Part shown: positions 1-7,102 of the stretch, piece after piece | How the letters are laid out: each line of letters begins with the position of its first letter | How positions within the stretch are numbered: position 1 is the stretch's first letter | Assembly: GCA_947652805.1 (NCBI GenBank) | Contig: CANTEM010000009.1 | Span: 1-21,186, forward strand | Length of the DNA stretch: 21,186 nt | Origin: an uncultured Clostridia bacterium | Lineage (GTDB): Bacteria > Bacillota > Clostridia > Oscillospirales > CAG-272 | Reading direction: 5' to 3' | Translations under genes and position numbers: made by a program | Notes under the pieces: generated by a model | Databases searched by the model: none | What the model was told of the DNA's origin: nothing | Seen by the model: the letters and a program-made list of their open reading frames with translations, nothing else

Positions 1-9
1 AAAATAAAT

Positions 10-1410
10 ATGATAAAAAGTTATGGACAGAAAATGAAGAAGGACAAAAATTTCTTGGAAACGGAACCTGTGGGCAAGTTGCTGTTGAAGCTGGCCCTGC
101 CTACCGTTGCGGCACAGGTTATCAACATGCTTTATAACATTGTTGACCGCATATATATCGGGCACATCGCAAACGTGGGTTCTCTGGCACTCACCGGAGT
201 AGGCGTGTGTATGCCGCTAATTATGATTGTAACTGCTTTTTCCGCTTTCGCAGGATACGGCGGCGCACCCCGCGCTTCTATCTTCATGGGCAAGGGGGAT
301 CATACCGCCGCCGAAAAGACGCTGGGCAACTGTTTTATTGTACAGATTTTCCTTTCTGTGCTTCTCACCGGCGCACTGCTCCTATGGAACCGAGACTTGC
401 TGCTGGCATTTGGTGCAAGTGAAAATACCATTGCATTTGCCACCGATTATATGAACATCTATGCGCTGGGTACTATATTTGTCCAGCTCACGTTGGGAAT
501 GAACGCCTTTATTACTGCGCAGGGATTTGCAAAAACAGGTATGCTGTCTGTGCTCATCGGAGCCGTTGCAAATATTATACTGGACCCGATTTTCATATTC
601 GGACTAAACATGGGCGTGCGCGGTGCAGCTCTTGCAACCGTTCTCTCTCAAGCTGCCTCCTGTATATGGGTGCTTCTGTTCCTGTTTGGCAAAAAAACCA
701 ACCTGCAGATTAGAAAACAACATCTCCGCCCCCGGGCAAATATCTTTCTTCCGGTGTTCGCACTGGGTTCCTCTGTATTCATCATGCAGGCAAGCGAAAG
801 CATCATTTCCGTTTGCTTCAATTCTTCCCTCCTTCGCTATGGCGGTGATATTGCCGTCGGCGCCATGACCATTCTTACAAGCGTCATGCAATTTGCCATG
901 CTTCCCTTACAGGGACTGGGGCAGGGCGCGCAACCTATCATCAGCTATAACTATGGCGCTAAAAACAGCGCCCGGGTGAAGTCGGCGTTCTGGCTGCTGC
1001 TGCGGGCGGATTTGTGCTATTCCACCCTCTTGTGGATCTTTATTATGCTCTTTCCCCAGGGTTTTGCCGCCATGTTTACCAGTGATGCCGCTCTGATCGC
1101 CTTCACTAAAACCGCTCTGCGTATTTACGCGGGATGTCTCCTCCTGTTTGGTATTCAAATGGCATGCCAAATGACCTTTACCTCTATCGGCTATGCCAAA
1201 GCCTCTATCATCGTAGCTGTAACGAGAAAATTTATTTTGCTGATTCCACTGATTTACATATTGCCAAATCTCCTGCCGATAAACAAAACATTGGCAGTTT
1301 ATACGGCAGAGCCTGTAGCAGATTTTCTCGCAGTGACGTTTACATCCATTCTGTTTGTATTCCAGTTCAGAAAAGCAATGAAACAACTACCCACAGCATC
1401 AATAAATTAA
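10..1410 (+). CDS. MATE family multidrug/cation exporter
   Basis: The protein is an integral membrane antiporter of the MATE (multi antimicrobial extrusion) family, which usually exports cationic drugs or metabolites against Na+ or H+. The N-terminus has the family hallmark: EPVGKLLLKLALPTVAAQ followed by INMLYNIVDRIYIGH. About 12 hydrophobic helices fill the 466 residues, a normal family length, and the two halves resemble each other (MLYNIVDRIYIG against the ALLRYGGDIAVGAMTI region). Closest in feel to MepA-type clostridial MATEs; the substrate cannot be read from sequence. An in-frame ATG at 34 (MKKDKNFLE) is an equally good start because only 9 bases precede the first ATG. The small alarmone synthetase gene begins 18 nt after the stop, so the two are probably co-transcribed. 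Any promoter lies outside the window. Confidence 0.93.
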   Translation: MIKSYGQKMKKDKNFLETEPVGKLLLKLALPTVAAQVINMLYNIVDRIYIGHIANVGSLALTGVGVCMPLIMIVTAFSAFAGYGGAPRASIFMGKGDHTAAEKTLGNCFIVQIFLSVLLTGALLLWNRDLLLAFGASENTIAFATDYMNIYALGTIFVQLTLGMNAFITAQGFAKTGMLSVLIGAVANIILDPIFIFGLNMGVRGAALATVLSQAASCIWVLLFLFGKKTNLQIRKQHLRPRANIFLPVFALGSSVFIMQASESIISVCFNSSLLRYGGDIAVGAMTILTSVMQFAMLPLQGLGQGAQPIISYNYGAKNSARVKSAFWLLLRADLCYSTLLWIFIMLFPQGFAAMFTSDAALIAFTKTALRIYAGCLLLFGIQMACQMTFTSIGYAKASIIVAVTRKFILLIPLIYILPNLLPINKTLAVYTAEPVADFLAVTFTSILFVFQFRKAMKQLPTASIN

Positions 1411-1428
1411 AAAATAGGATTATAACAT

Positions 1429-2139
1429 ATGCCGACTACATACGAAACAAAAACAACCCGACAGCGGGAAGCGCTGAAGGATTTCTTCGGCGGCTTCGAG
1501 GGAGAACAGCTTCCGGCGGAATTACTGGACCGACTGCTTCAATATGAGGAACTGATGATTAAATACCGTTCCGCTATTCGGGAGATCACTACAAAACTGG
1601 AAATTCTGAACGATGAATTGTCCTCTTCTACAAAGCAGAATCCCATTGAGAGCATCCAGTCCCGAATCAAACGTCCACAAAGTATCGCGGGAAAATTGAA
1701 GCGGCTGAATCAGCCGGTTGCGGTAGAATCCATTGCCCGGAATTTGAATGACGTTGCAGGAATCCGCGTGATCTGCCCCTTTATCAACGACATATATGCA
1801 GTGGAAAAAATGCTGCTTCAACAGGATGATGTGCGATTGATTTCACGCAAGGATTATATTCGCAGCCCTAAAGAAAGCGGATACCGCAGTCTGCATCTGG
1901 TGGTGGAAATTCCAGTGTTCTTTTCCATGCGCAAAGAAAATATTCGTGTAGAAATACAAATTCGTACGGTAGCGATGAATTTTTGGGCAAGTTTGGAACA
2001 TCAGATCCGATATAAAAATGATTCCCCGCAGGTACAGGAAATCGCAAGTGATTTGCGGGAATGTGCAGATACCATCGCTCGGACAGATGAAAAAATGCAA
2101 GCCCTACGGCAGCGGATTTTGACCCATACGGAAGAATAA
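1429..2139 (+). CDS. Small alarmone synthetase (RelA/SpoT-domain GTP pyrophosphokinase, RelQ/YjbM type)
   Basis: Predicted to transfer pyrophosphate from ATP to GTP or GDP, making (p)ppGpp in the cytoplasm. The 236 residues hold only a RelA/SpoT synthetase domain: SIQSRIKRPQSIAGKLKR (75-92), LNDVAGIRVICPF (106-118), the nucleotide-binding KDYIRSPKESGYRSLH (141-156), EIQIRT (175-180) and FWASLEHQIRYK (185-196). No HD hydrolase, TGS or ACT domain is present, which places it among the small alarmone synthetases rather than long RSH proteins. The flanking helices (N-terminal 1-60, C-terminal 200-236) are where RelQ/RelP tetramerise. A weak SD (TAGGAT, 1415-1420) sits 8 nt before the ATG. The gene follows the MATE exporter by 18 nt. 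Repeat locus A, with hairpins ending in T-tracts, follows directly. RelQ versus RelP assignment is uncertain. Confidence 0.93.
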   Translation: MPTTYETKTTRQREALKDFFGGFEGEQLPAELLDRLLQYEELMIKYRSAIREITTKLEILNDELSSSTKQNPIESIQSRIKRPQSIAGKLKRLNQPVAVESIARNLNDVAGIRVICPFINDIYAVEKMLLQQDDVRLISRKDYIRSPKESGYRSLHLVVEIPVFFSMRKENIRVEIQIRTVAMNFWASLEHQIRYKNDSPQVQEIASDLRECADTIARTDEKMQALRQRILTHTEE

Positions 2140-2193
2140 CCCCCTGTGCAAAGAGGGCTAAAAATTTGGTGCAAGCTCCAGCGTAACACAAAC

Positions 2194-2353
2194 AAAAAGC
2201 CTCCCTTGTGTAAAGGGAGGTGGCATGCAAGCGTAGCGATCATGACGGAGGGATTGTTATACTATCTTTTCACTACTAAACAATCCCCCACCCGCCGCGC
2301 GGGAACCCCCAGGAGTTCGCGAAGCGAATCTCCAGCACAAGGGGGCCTTTTTT
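2194..2353. repeat. Mosaic palindromic repeat, copy A
   Basis: This 160-bp element fills the convergent junction between the alarmone synthetase gene and the kinase gene. The left end AAAAAGCCTCCCTTGTG (2194-2210) is mirrored by CACAAGGGGGCCTTTTTT (2336-2353). The left terminal hairpin is CCTCCCTT/AAGGGAGG (2200-2207 with 2213-2220). The core is bounded by GGATTGTT (2251) and AACAATCC (to 2286) but is only 36 bp, about 23 bp shorter than in copies C, D and E, and lies in the minus orientation relative to D and E. The right arm carries an inserted hairpin, GGAGTTCGC-GAA-GCGAATCTCC (2312-2333). Both ends resemble intrinsic terminators pointing outward. Degenerate extra ends flank it: CCCCCTGTGCAAAGAGGG at 2140-2157 and CCCC-TTAGTT-GGGG plus T5 at 2400-2420. 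Confidence 0.85.
2336..2353 (+). terminator. Terminator-like right end of repeat A (plus strand)
   Basis: A G-rich arm followed by CC and six T ends repeat A and could stop transcripts from the MATE-alarmone synthetase unit. The pairing partner is the C-rich stretch near 2285-2310. On the minus strand, the left-end hairpin at 2200-2220 followed by GCTTTTT plays the same part for the iorA-to-kinase transcript. Termination is inferred from structure only. Confidence 0.5.
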
Positions 2354-2437
2354 GTTGGGTGGACTTTTTGCGGCAGTTCCTTAGAATCACTGTGCAGATC
2401 CCCTTAGTTGGGGCCTTTTTCGTTTGCTAAAACTTTC

Positions 2438-2938
2438 TTATTCAATCACCCTGCGGGTGATTTCCTCCACAGTCTCCTCCAGGGAAAAATCCTGTGCAGA
2501 TACGGTAACATCCGCATATTGCTCATACAGGGGAACCCGGTGGGCGTACACGTCCCTTAGTCCCTCTCCGGGACCCATAGCAATGCCTCTGGTTTTAATG
2601 TTGGAAACCCGACGCTCAATCTGCTCCACGGGAAGCTGCAGATATACAATCTTCCCCAGTCCCTGCAAACGCGCCATGGCTGCTTCTCCAAGCACCACAC
2701 TGCCGCCGGTTGCGATCACCGTTTTTTCCATATTCTCCAGTGATGCAACCATCTCATTTTCCAACTGCAAAAACACTTCCATTCCGTCGTCCCGGATGAT
2801 TTCATACAGCTTTTTTCCCGCCTTTTGCTGTAGGCGCAAATCCGTATCCAAGAAACTGTATCCCAAGGTTTTCGCAAGGAGCACCCCTGCCGTACTTTTT
2901 CCGCAGCCGGGCATTCCGATCAAAACAATATTCGTCAC
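2438..2938 (-). CDS. Shikimate kinase-like protein (AroK/AroL family), atypical substrate site
   Basis: A 166-residue P-loop kinase of the shikimate kinase family, which phosphorylates shikimate to shikimate-3-phosphate using ATP. Visible: Walker A GMPGCGKST (8-16), DTD (31-33), the ATGGS loop (76-80), the lid Arg in KTRGIAM (R117) and the HRVPLYEQYAD segment (R134). Odd point: the shikimate-contacting Arg of typical AroK (in the F-R-x-x-E motif) is Leu here (FLQLE, 56-60). This looks like a clostridial subfamily and the substrate is not certain. The start is GTG, with AGAAAGG 9 nt upstream and no competing ATG. It is the last gene of the iorA operon, 14 nt after the preceding gene. Transcription probably ends in the left arm of repeat A. 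Confidence 0.85.
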   Translation of the reverse strand: MTNIVLIGMPGCGKSTAGVLLAKTLGYSFLDTDLRLQQKAGKKLYEIIRDDGMEVFLQLENEMVASLENMEKTVIATGGSVVLGEAAMARLQGLGKIVYLQLPVEQIERRVSNIKTRGIAMGPGEGLRDVYAHRVPLYEQYADVTVSAQDFSLEETVEEITRRVIE

Positions 2939-2952
2939 TGTATGTTGCCTTT

Positions 2953-4068
2953 CTAACCTAAATTCGGATCATAAACCACCGGATCAATGGGCTTTTGCGG
3001 TTTCACCCGGAATGTGAGGGGCTCTGTTTTTTTCTCTTCCTGCTTTTTATCTTTATCGTTTTCTCCTCCGACAACAGTGCGCGTCAGAGAAATCTCATCC
3101 GATTTTTCATATTTCACTGTGACGCCGGACATATAGTATTCCACAAAGGACAGGGGCACCCATATAGATGTGCCGATCAGTCGGCAGGGTCCGGTCATAT
3201 TCATATTGACTCCGTTAATATTGGCTGTGGAAGTTCCAACGGTAAACAGCACCGTTTCTTCCATGCCGTTTCCTGCACTATCGCTCTCCTCTTCAGACGG
3301 GATAATAAAACGCATATAGTGAATACTCCCTGCCATGGGCATATCCAGATAAGACGCAAGCCGGGTAAAATCCATATACAGCACGCCGCCGTAATATGCC
3401 GCGGAAGCGGACGCTTCAAATGTGTCATTTTTACCCACAGTATAGGTTACAGCAGTATATTTTTCAGCGGTACCGCCGTGATAGATTCTGAAATATGCGC
3501 CGGCAGTGATTCCGCAAACCAGTGCAAACACAATGATAAACCGTGCAAGGATACCCCGTATCTGTGCAAGGCGCTTTTTACGGCGTTGCTGTTTCCGATG
3601 CAATGCTTCGCGGCGCATCCGCTCCTGTATTTGCCGCTGCCGCTGCAATTCCGCCTGCCGCCGCTGCCGATAGTACCGTTCAAAATCGGACGGGGCCCTT
3701 TGTCCGCCGCCTTCGGGATAAATCCACCCTGCCTTCCTAGGCGGGCGGGGCGCTGTGCGTTTTTGCACAGGCTGTCCCCCATGGGGACGCTGCGGATTTG
3801 ACGGACGCTGCCCTGCGGACGGCCTTTTTTTCTGTCCTGGATTTACTACAGCCGGACGCTGTCCCTGCTGCGGGCGGGGCGGCTGCCCCATCCCCCCCGG
3901 ACAGGGAGGAACGGGACGGGAGGGTGCCGCGCCGTATACTGCCCGGGCTTTATGCCGGGGAGCGTTCGAGGGAGGAGGACCGCTCGGTTTTTTCGGACGG
4001 ACAACGGTTCCGTCCGCGTTGACATAGCCCCGGGGCGCGGGGCGGGAGCCATATGTTTTATTGTTCAC
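2953..4068 (-). CDS. Proline/arginine-rich single-pass membrane protein with CuAO-N-like extracellular domain
   Basis: I do not recognise a named gene. The layout, numbered from a possible TTG start at 4086, is a cytoplasmic Pro/Gly/Gln/Arg-rich segment (about 20-130), a very basic helical stretch (135-176), one transmembrane helix (about 178-198, ARFIIVFALVCGITAGAYF), an extracellular domain (205-340) and a charged Lys/Glu tail. The outer domain (VTYTVGKNDTFEASA... NINGV... GTSIWVPLSFVEYYMSG) resembles the copper amine oxidase N-terminal/stalk domain that Firmicutes use as a wall or surface module. Copper binding is not implied. The GTG at 4068 (MNNKTYGSRP) is preferred because a G-rich SD-like run precedes it by 7 nt; TTG at 4086 is the alternative. 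It lies in the iorA operon, about 40 nt after mnmM and 14 nt before the kinase gene. The first 100 codons are unusually GC-rich. Confidence 0.78.
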   Translation of the reverse strand: MNNKTYGSRPAPRGYVNADGTVVRPKKPSGPPPSNAPRHKARAVYGAAPSRPVPPCPGGMGQPPRPQQGQRPAVVNPGQKKRPSAGQRPSNPQRPHGGQPVQKRTAPRPPRKAGWIYPEGGGQRAPSDFERYYRQRRQAELQRQRQIQERMRREALHRKQQRRKKRLAQIRGILARFIIVFALVCGITAGAYFRIYHGGTAEKYTAVTYTVGKNDTFEASASAAYYGGVLYMDFTRLASYLDMPMAGSIHYMRFIIPSEEESDSAGNGMEETVLFTVGTSTANINGVNMNMTGPCRLIGTSIWVPLSFVEYYMSGVTVKYEKSDEISLTRTVVGGENDKDKKQEEKKTEPLTFRVKPQKPIDPVVYDPNLG

Positions 4069-4108
4069 AGCCTCGCCCCCAGTCAAGCAATCCTATCGTT
4101 TCTTCTAT

Positions 4109-4663
4109 CTACTTTGTTTCTGCAATCATAAAATACGGGGATGTGGGAGAATTGAGCATCTGAAATTTTGCAATGCTCAGCTTATATCGGCTGAGAGTGG
4201 CAAAATATGCCTGCAATGCTTCTCCCTCTGCGGCTCCTTCCGGATGCCCCGGATAAACCGCTACCATAAGAATACTGTCCCGTCCCAGCATGGACAGCGC
4301 CCCCTCTACTGCTGGGAGCGTTGTCTCCCGCATAGTAGTCAGCGCTTTATTGCCGCTGCCGGGCATATATCCTAAATTGAACATACCTGCCCGGATGGAG
4401 CCGGAAACACATTCCCCAGCCAAATGGTGGGAACGGCAGTACAGCTCCCAGTTGGCTGGGCACTGCTCTTCCCGCAGACGGCGGGCAGTGCTTTCCAATG
4501 CAGCAGGCTGAATATCAAAAGCCGCAACACGTCCTGTTTCTCCTACAGTTTTGGACAGAAACGCCGTGTCATGCCCGTTGCCCATTGTAAAATCACAAGC
4601 AGTATCACCCGGTCCCAGATGGGTCAGGATGAAATGCTTTTGTAATGCAAGCAAATCCACCAT
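4109..4663 (-). CDS. mnmM: tRNA 5-(aminomethyl)-2-thiouridine methyltransferase, YtqB/MnmM family
   Basis: A 184-residue class I SAM-dependent methyltransferase of Pfam family rRNA_methylase (PF06962). B. subtilis YtqB of this family is MnmM, which methylates nm5s2U34 of tRNA to mnm5s2U. Visible: the SAM motif CDFTMGNGHDTAFL (23-36), the acidic end of strand 2 in AFDIQ (48-52), the family signature MFNLGYMPGSG (94-104) and AVYPGHPEG (135-143). The start ATG shares one base with the iorB stop (TAATG, shared base 4663) and an AGGAT SD lies about 8 nt upstream inside iorB, so translation is probably coupled. It sits in the iorA operon, though its tRNA role has no obvious link to IOR. An older annotation as rRNA methylase would be a family-name relic. 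Confidence 0.85.
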   Translation of the reverse strand: MVDLLALQKHFILTHLGPGDTACDFTMGNGHDTAFLSKTVGETGRVAAFDIQPAALESTARRLREEQCPANWELYCRSHHLAGECVSGSIRAGMFNLGYMPGSGNKALTTMRETTLPAVEGALSMLGRDSILMVAVYPGHPEGAAEGEALQAYFATLSRYKLSIAKFQMLNSPTSPYFMIAETK

Positions 4664-5247
4664 TACTGCACATCCTGGTGGGAGGCTGCCAGATCAAAGG
4701 CACGCAGGTTGATTTCCCGCGCCTTTGCAGGCACGCATTCTTCTACAGCGCCCCGGAGTACCGCCGCATCAAAGCCCAGCACGTGTGCGCCCAGTCCGAT
4801 GAGCGCCACGTTTGCTGCCTTTACGTTCCCTGCTTCTTCTGCAATGGCGGCCGCGTCTTTGGCGATGATGTTCACACCCAGCGCGTCCATTTTCTCTGCA
4901 AGCTCTGTCGGATACTGGGCTGCGCCGATGATTACCGGCATGGGATTGATTTCCTGGGTGGAGGTAATCAGCGTTGCGCCGGGCTTCAGGAAGGGCAGCC
5001 ATCTTGCCGCCTCCAGAAGCTCAAAGGATAGAATTACATCTGCCTCTCCCTGACAGATTACAGGGGAGCTGACCTTTTCGCCGTAACGCACATAAGTCAC
5101 TACGGAGCCGCCCCGCTGGCTCATGCCGTGAACCTCGGAAATCTTCACTTCATAGCCGCCTGCCGTAGCGGCAGCACCTAAAATTCTGCTTGCCAAAAGG
5201 GAGCCTTGTCCGCCAACGCCGACAATCATTATATTTTTCGTTGTCAT
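4663..5247 (-). CDS. iorB: Indolepyruvate:ferredoxin oxidoreductase, beta subunit
   Basis: The 194-residue gamma-type domain subunit of IOR, which with IorA converts aryl-2-oxo acids plus CoA to aryl-acetyl-CoA, CO2 and reduced ferredoxin. Visible: N-terminal IMIVGVGGQGSLLASRILG (6-24), the GxGGQG motif of the 2-oxoacid:ferredoxin oxidoreductase gamma domain; SEVHGMSQRGGSVVTYVRYG (37-56), also a family hallmark; and INPMPVIIGAAQYP in the middle. The ATG is preceded by GAGGAA 7 nt upstream, and the gene begins 16 nt after the iorA stop. Its last codon overlaps the mnmM start. IorA and IorB together make the complete two-subunit enzyme. Confidence 0.95.
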   Translation of the reverse strand: MTTKNIMIVGVGGQGSLLASRILGAAATAGGYEVKISEVHGMSQRGGSVVTYVRYGEKVSSPVICQGEADVILSFELLEAARWLPFLKPGATLITSTQEINPMPVIIGAAQYPTELAEKMDALGVNIIAKDAAAIAEEAGNVKAANVALIGLGAHVLGFDAAVLRGAVEECVPAKAREINLRAFDLAASHQDVQ

Positions 5248-5263
5248 ATCTATTTCCTCGTTA

Positions 5264-7012
5264 TTATTCGATTGTAGATGAAAATGCGCCGAAGGGACAC
5301 ATCTGCTCGCAAAGTCCGCAGCCTACGCACATGCTAGCATCCACCTTTGCCTTTACGCCGTCTTCCCCTGCCACCATAGAAATGCAGGGACATCCGATCT
5401 TCATGCACGCCTTGCAGCCCCGGCATTTTTCCCGATCCACTCGGAGCGGGGGCTTCTTTTCCACGCCTTTCAAAAGGGCGCAGGGACGGCGGCAGATCAC
5501 AACGGACGCCGCATCTGCGGCAAGCTCTTCCTTCAAAACCTTTTCCAGCTCTGCGGGCTGGGCAGGATCCACCACCCGGATATGTTCTCTTGCCACACCC
5601 AGTCCGGCGCAGATATCCTCCAGACAGATATAGGGGGCAGGCTGATTTTTCAGGGTAAGTCCGGTGAGGGGGTTTTGCTGGTGTCCGGTCATACCGGTTA
5701 TCCGGTTATCCAGAATGATAACAGTGGACGCACCGCCGTTATAAATGATATTTACAAGACCGGTCATACCGGAATGCATAAAGGTAGAATCGCCGATCAC
5801 AGCCACAGACTTTGAATCGTCCCCCCGGACTTTATTAAAGCCGTGGAGTGCGGAAATAGACGCACCCATACACAGAGTTGTATCCATTGCGCTCAGAGGT
5901 GCTACAGCACCCAGGGTATAACAGCCGATATCTCCGGATACGGTGAGTCCCATTTTCTTCAAAGTATAGAACACGCCGCGGTGGGGACAACCGGGGCACA
6001 GCACCGGCGGGCGCACGGGAATTTCATCTGCAACCGACACAGTGCAGGGTTCCTCGCCCAGCAGCTTTTCCCGGAGCAATTCCTGAGAATACTCGCCACA
6101 CAGGGGAAGCACATCCTTGCCAGTCACCTGAATCCCCAGGGAACGGCAGAATCCTTCGATCACGCCATCCAGTTCCTCAATGACTACAACAGAGTCCACC
6201 GATGCGGCGAATTCACGGATCAGCTTTTCGGAAAGGGGATGAATCAGTCCCAGTTTTAAGTAGGAAGCGTTGTCGCCGTATACTTCCTTTGCATAGTTAT
6301 AGCAGTTGCCGGCAGTAATGATACCCACAGCGGTACTGCCCTTTTCCACCCGGTTCAGGGGGCTGGTATATGCATATTCCGCCAGGTCTGCAAGACGCTG
6401 CTCCACAACAGGATGACGCCGCTTTGCGTTACCGGGCATCATAACCCGCTTTGCAGGATCCTTTGTATATTCCAGAACAGGCTTTTCCGTCCGCTCCTCC
6501 AGCTCTACTGCACCGCCGGAATGGGACACACGGGTGGTAAGCCGGAGAATGAAGGGGGTGTCAAACTGTTCGGATAGTGCATATGCAAGCTTTGTAAATT
6601 CCTTACATTCCACCGAATCGGCAGGCTCGATCATCGGCAGTTTTGCGCCGATGGCATAATGTCTGCTGTCCTGTTCATTCTGAGAGGAATGCATCCCCGG
6701 GTCATCGGCAACGCCAATGACAAAGCCGCCGCCAACACCTGTGTAAGCGGTGATAAACAAGGGGTCTGCCGCCACGTTGAGACCTACGTGCTTCATTGCG
6801 GAAAACGCGCGTCCGCCGCCGAAGCTTGCGCCCAGCGCAGACTCCAGCGCAACCTTTTCATTGGGCGCCCATTCTGCATATATTTCATCATATTTTGCTG
6901 CAAATTCAGATATTTCCGTGCTGGGTGTGCCGGGGTAGCTGGACACAAACCGCACGCCGGCCTCGTACAGTCCTCTTGCGACTGCCTCATTGCCAAGCAT
7001 AATTTTTTTCAT
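5264..7012 (-). CDS. iorA: Indolepyruvate:ferredoxin oxidoreductase, alpha subunit
   Basis: The catalytic subunit of IOR, cytoplasmic and oxygen-sensitive, using thiamine diphosphate and two [4Fe-4S] clusters. Numbering starts at MKKIMLGNEA (582 aa). Visible: pyrimidine-binding domain with SSYPGTPSTEISEFAAKY (24-41) and ADDPGMHSSQNEQDSR (102-117); LCPGCPHRG (338-346); the ThDP domain GDIGCYTLG (360-368) and GDSTFMHSGMTGLVN (407-421); and a C-terminal double ferredoxin domain with CRGCKACMKIGC (530-541) and CVGCGLCEQMC (562-572). The start at 7012 has AAAGGA 10 nt upstream. An in-frame ATG at 7060 is rejected because it falls at the predicted transcription start, just downstream of the -10 box. 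First gene of a five-gene operon. The reaction is reversible, so it may degrade aromatic amino acids or make aryl pyruvates. Confidence 0.95.
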   Translation of the reverse strand: MKKIMLGNEAVARGLYEAGVRFVSSYPGTPSTEISEFAAKYDEIYAEWAPNEKVALESALGASFGGGRAFSAMKHVGLNVAADPLFITAYTGVGGGFVIGVADDPGMHSSQNEQDSRHYAIGAKLPMIEPADSVECKEFTKLAYALSEQFDTPFILRLTTRVSHSGGAVELEERTEKPVLEYTKDPAKRVMMPGNAKRRHPVVEQRLADLAEYAYTSPLNRVEKGSTAVGIITAGNCYNYAKEVYGDNASYLKLGLIHPLSEKLIREFAASVDSVVVIEELDGVIEGFCRSLGIQVTGKDVLPLCGEYSQELLREKLLGEEPCTVSVADEIPVRPPVLCPGCPHRGVFYTLKKMGLTVSGDIGCYTLGAVAPLSAMDTTLCMGASISALHGFNKVRGDDSKSVAVIGDSTFMHSGMTGLVNIIYNGGASTVIILDNRITGMTGHQQNPLTGLTLKNQPAPYICLEDICAGLGVAREHIRVVDPAQPAELEKVLKEELAADAASVVICRRPCALLKGVEKKPPLRVDREKCRGCKACMKIGCPCISMVAGEDGVKAKVDASMCVGCGLCEQMCPFGAFSSTIE

Positions 7013-7065
7013 GTATGTAAATTCCTTTCTTTCGCCGTTACACTTTTCTGTAAGCTTCATCTAAT

Positions 7066-7094
7066 ATTATACTGTTCTGTACGAATCGTGTCAA
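7066..7094 (-). promoter_or_regulatory. Perfect consensus sigma-A promoter of iorA operon
   Basis: On the minus strand, TTGACA (7094-7089) and TATAAT (7071-7066) are separated by exactly 17 bp, a 12/12 match. Transcription should start near 7059, giving a 5' leader of about 47 nt before the iorA ATG at 7012. The promoter lies in the gap after the five-TM protein gene, whose stop ends at 7103. No operator palindrome or riboswitch fold is obvious in the leader. Confidence 0.88.
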
Positions 7095-7102
7095 GAGGAT
7101 GC

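Noticed and set aside
2146..2430. 94-aa plus-strand reading frame across repeat A
   Set aside because: It is the open frame of the palindromic repeat itself, with no SD, no plausible domain, and it overlaps terminator-like hairpins. Frames over repeats C, D and E (for example 11940-12194 minus, 16362-16685 minus, 20859-21086 minus) were rejected for the same reason.
2140..2430. CRISPR array or tRNA-like structure in repeat-rich gaps
   Set aside because: Repeats are palindromic mosaics without regular spacing or unique spacers, and no cloverleaf with anticodon and TTC loop was seen. The same holds for the other repeat loci.
2995..3801. 268-aa plus-strand reading frame
   Set aside because: It is antisense to the Pro-rich membrane protein gene, has Cys/His-rich low-complexity composition typical of shadow frames, and no SD or neighbours support it.
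7012..7060. N-terminal extension of iorA starting at MKLTEKC
   Set aside because: The ATG at 7060 falls at the predicted transcription start after the -10 box at 7066-7071, and IorA proteins begin at the KKIMLGNEA segment, which has its own SD.
7013..7065. Riboswitch or T-box in the iorA leader
   Set aside because: The leader is about 47 nt, with no T-box sequence (TGG-containing) and no terminator hairpin.
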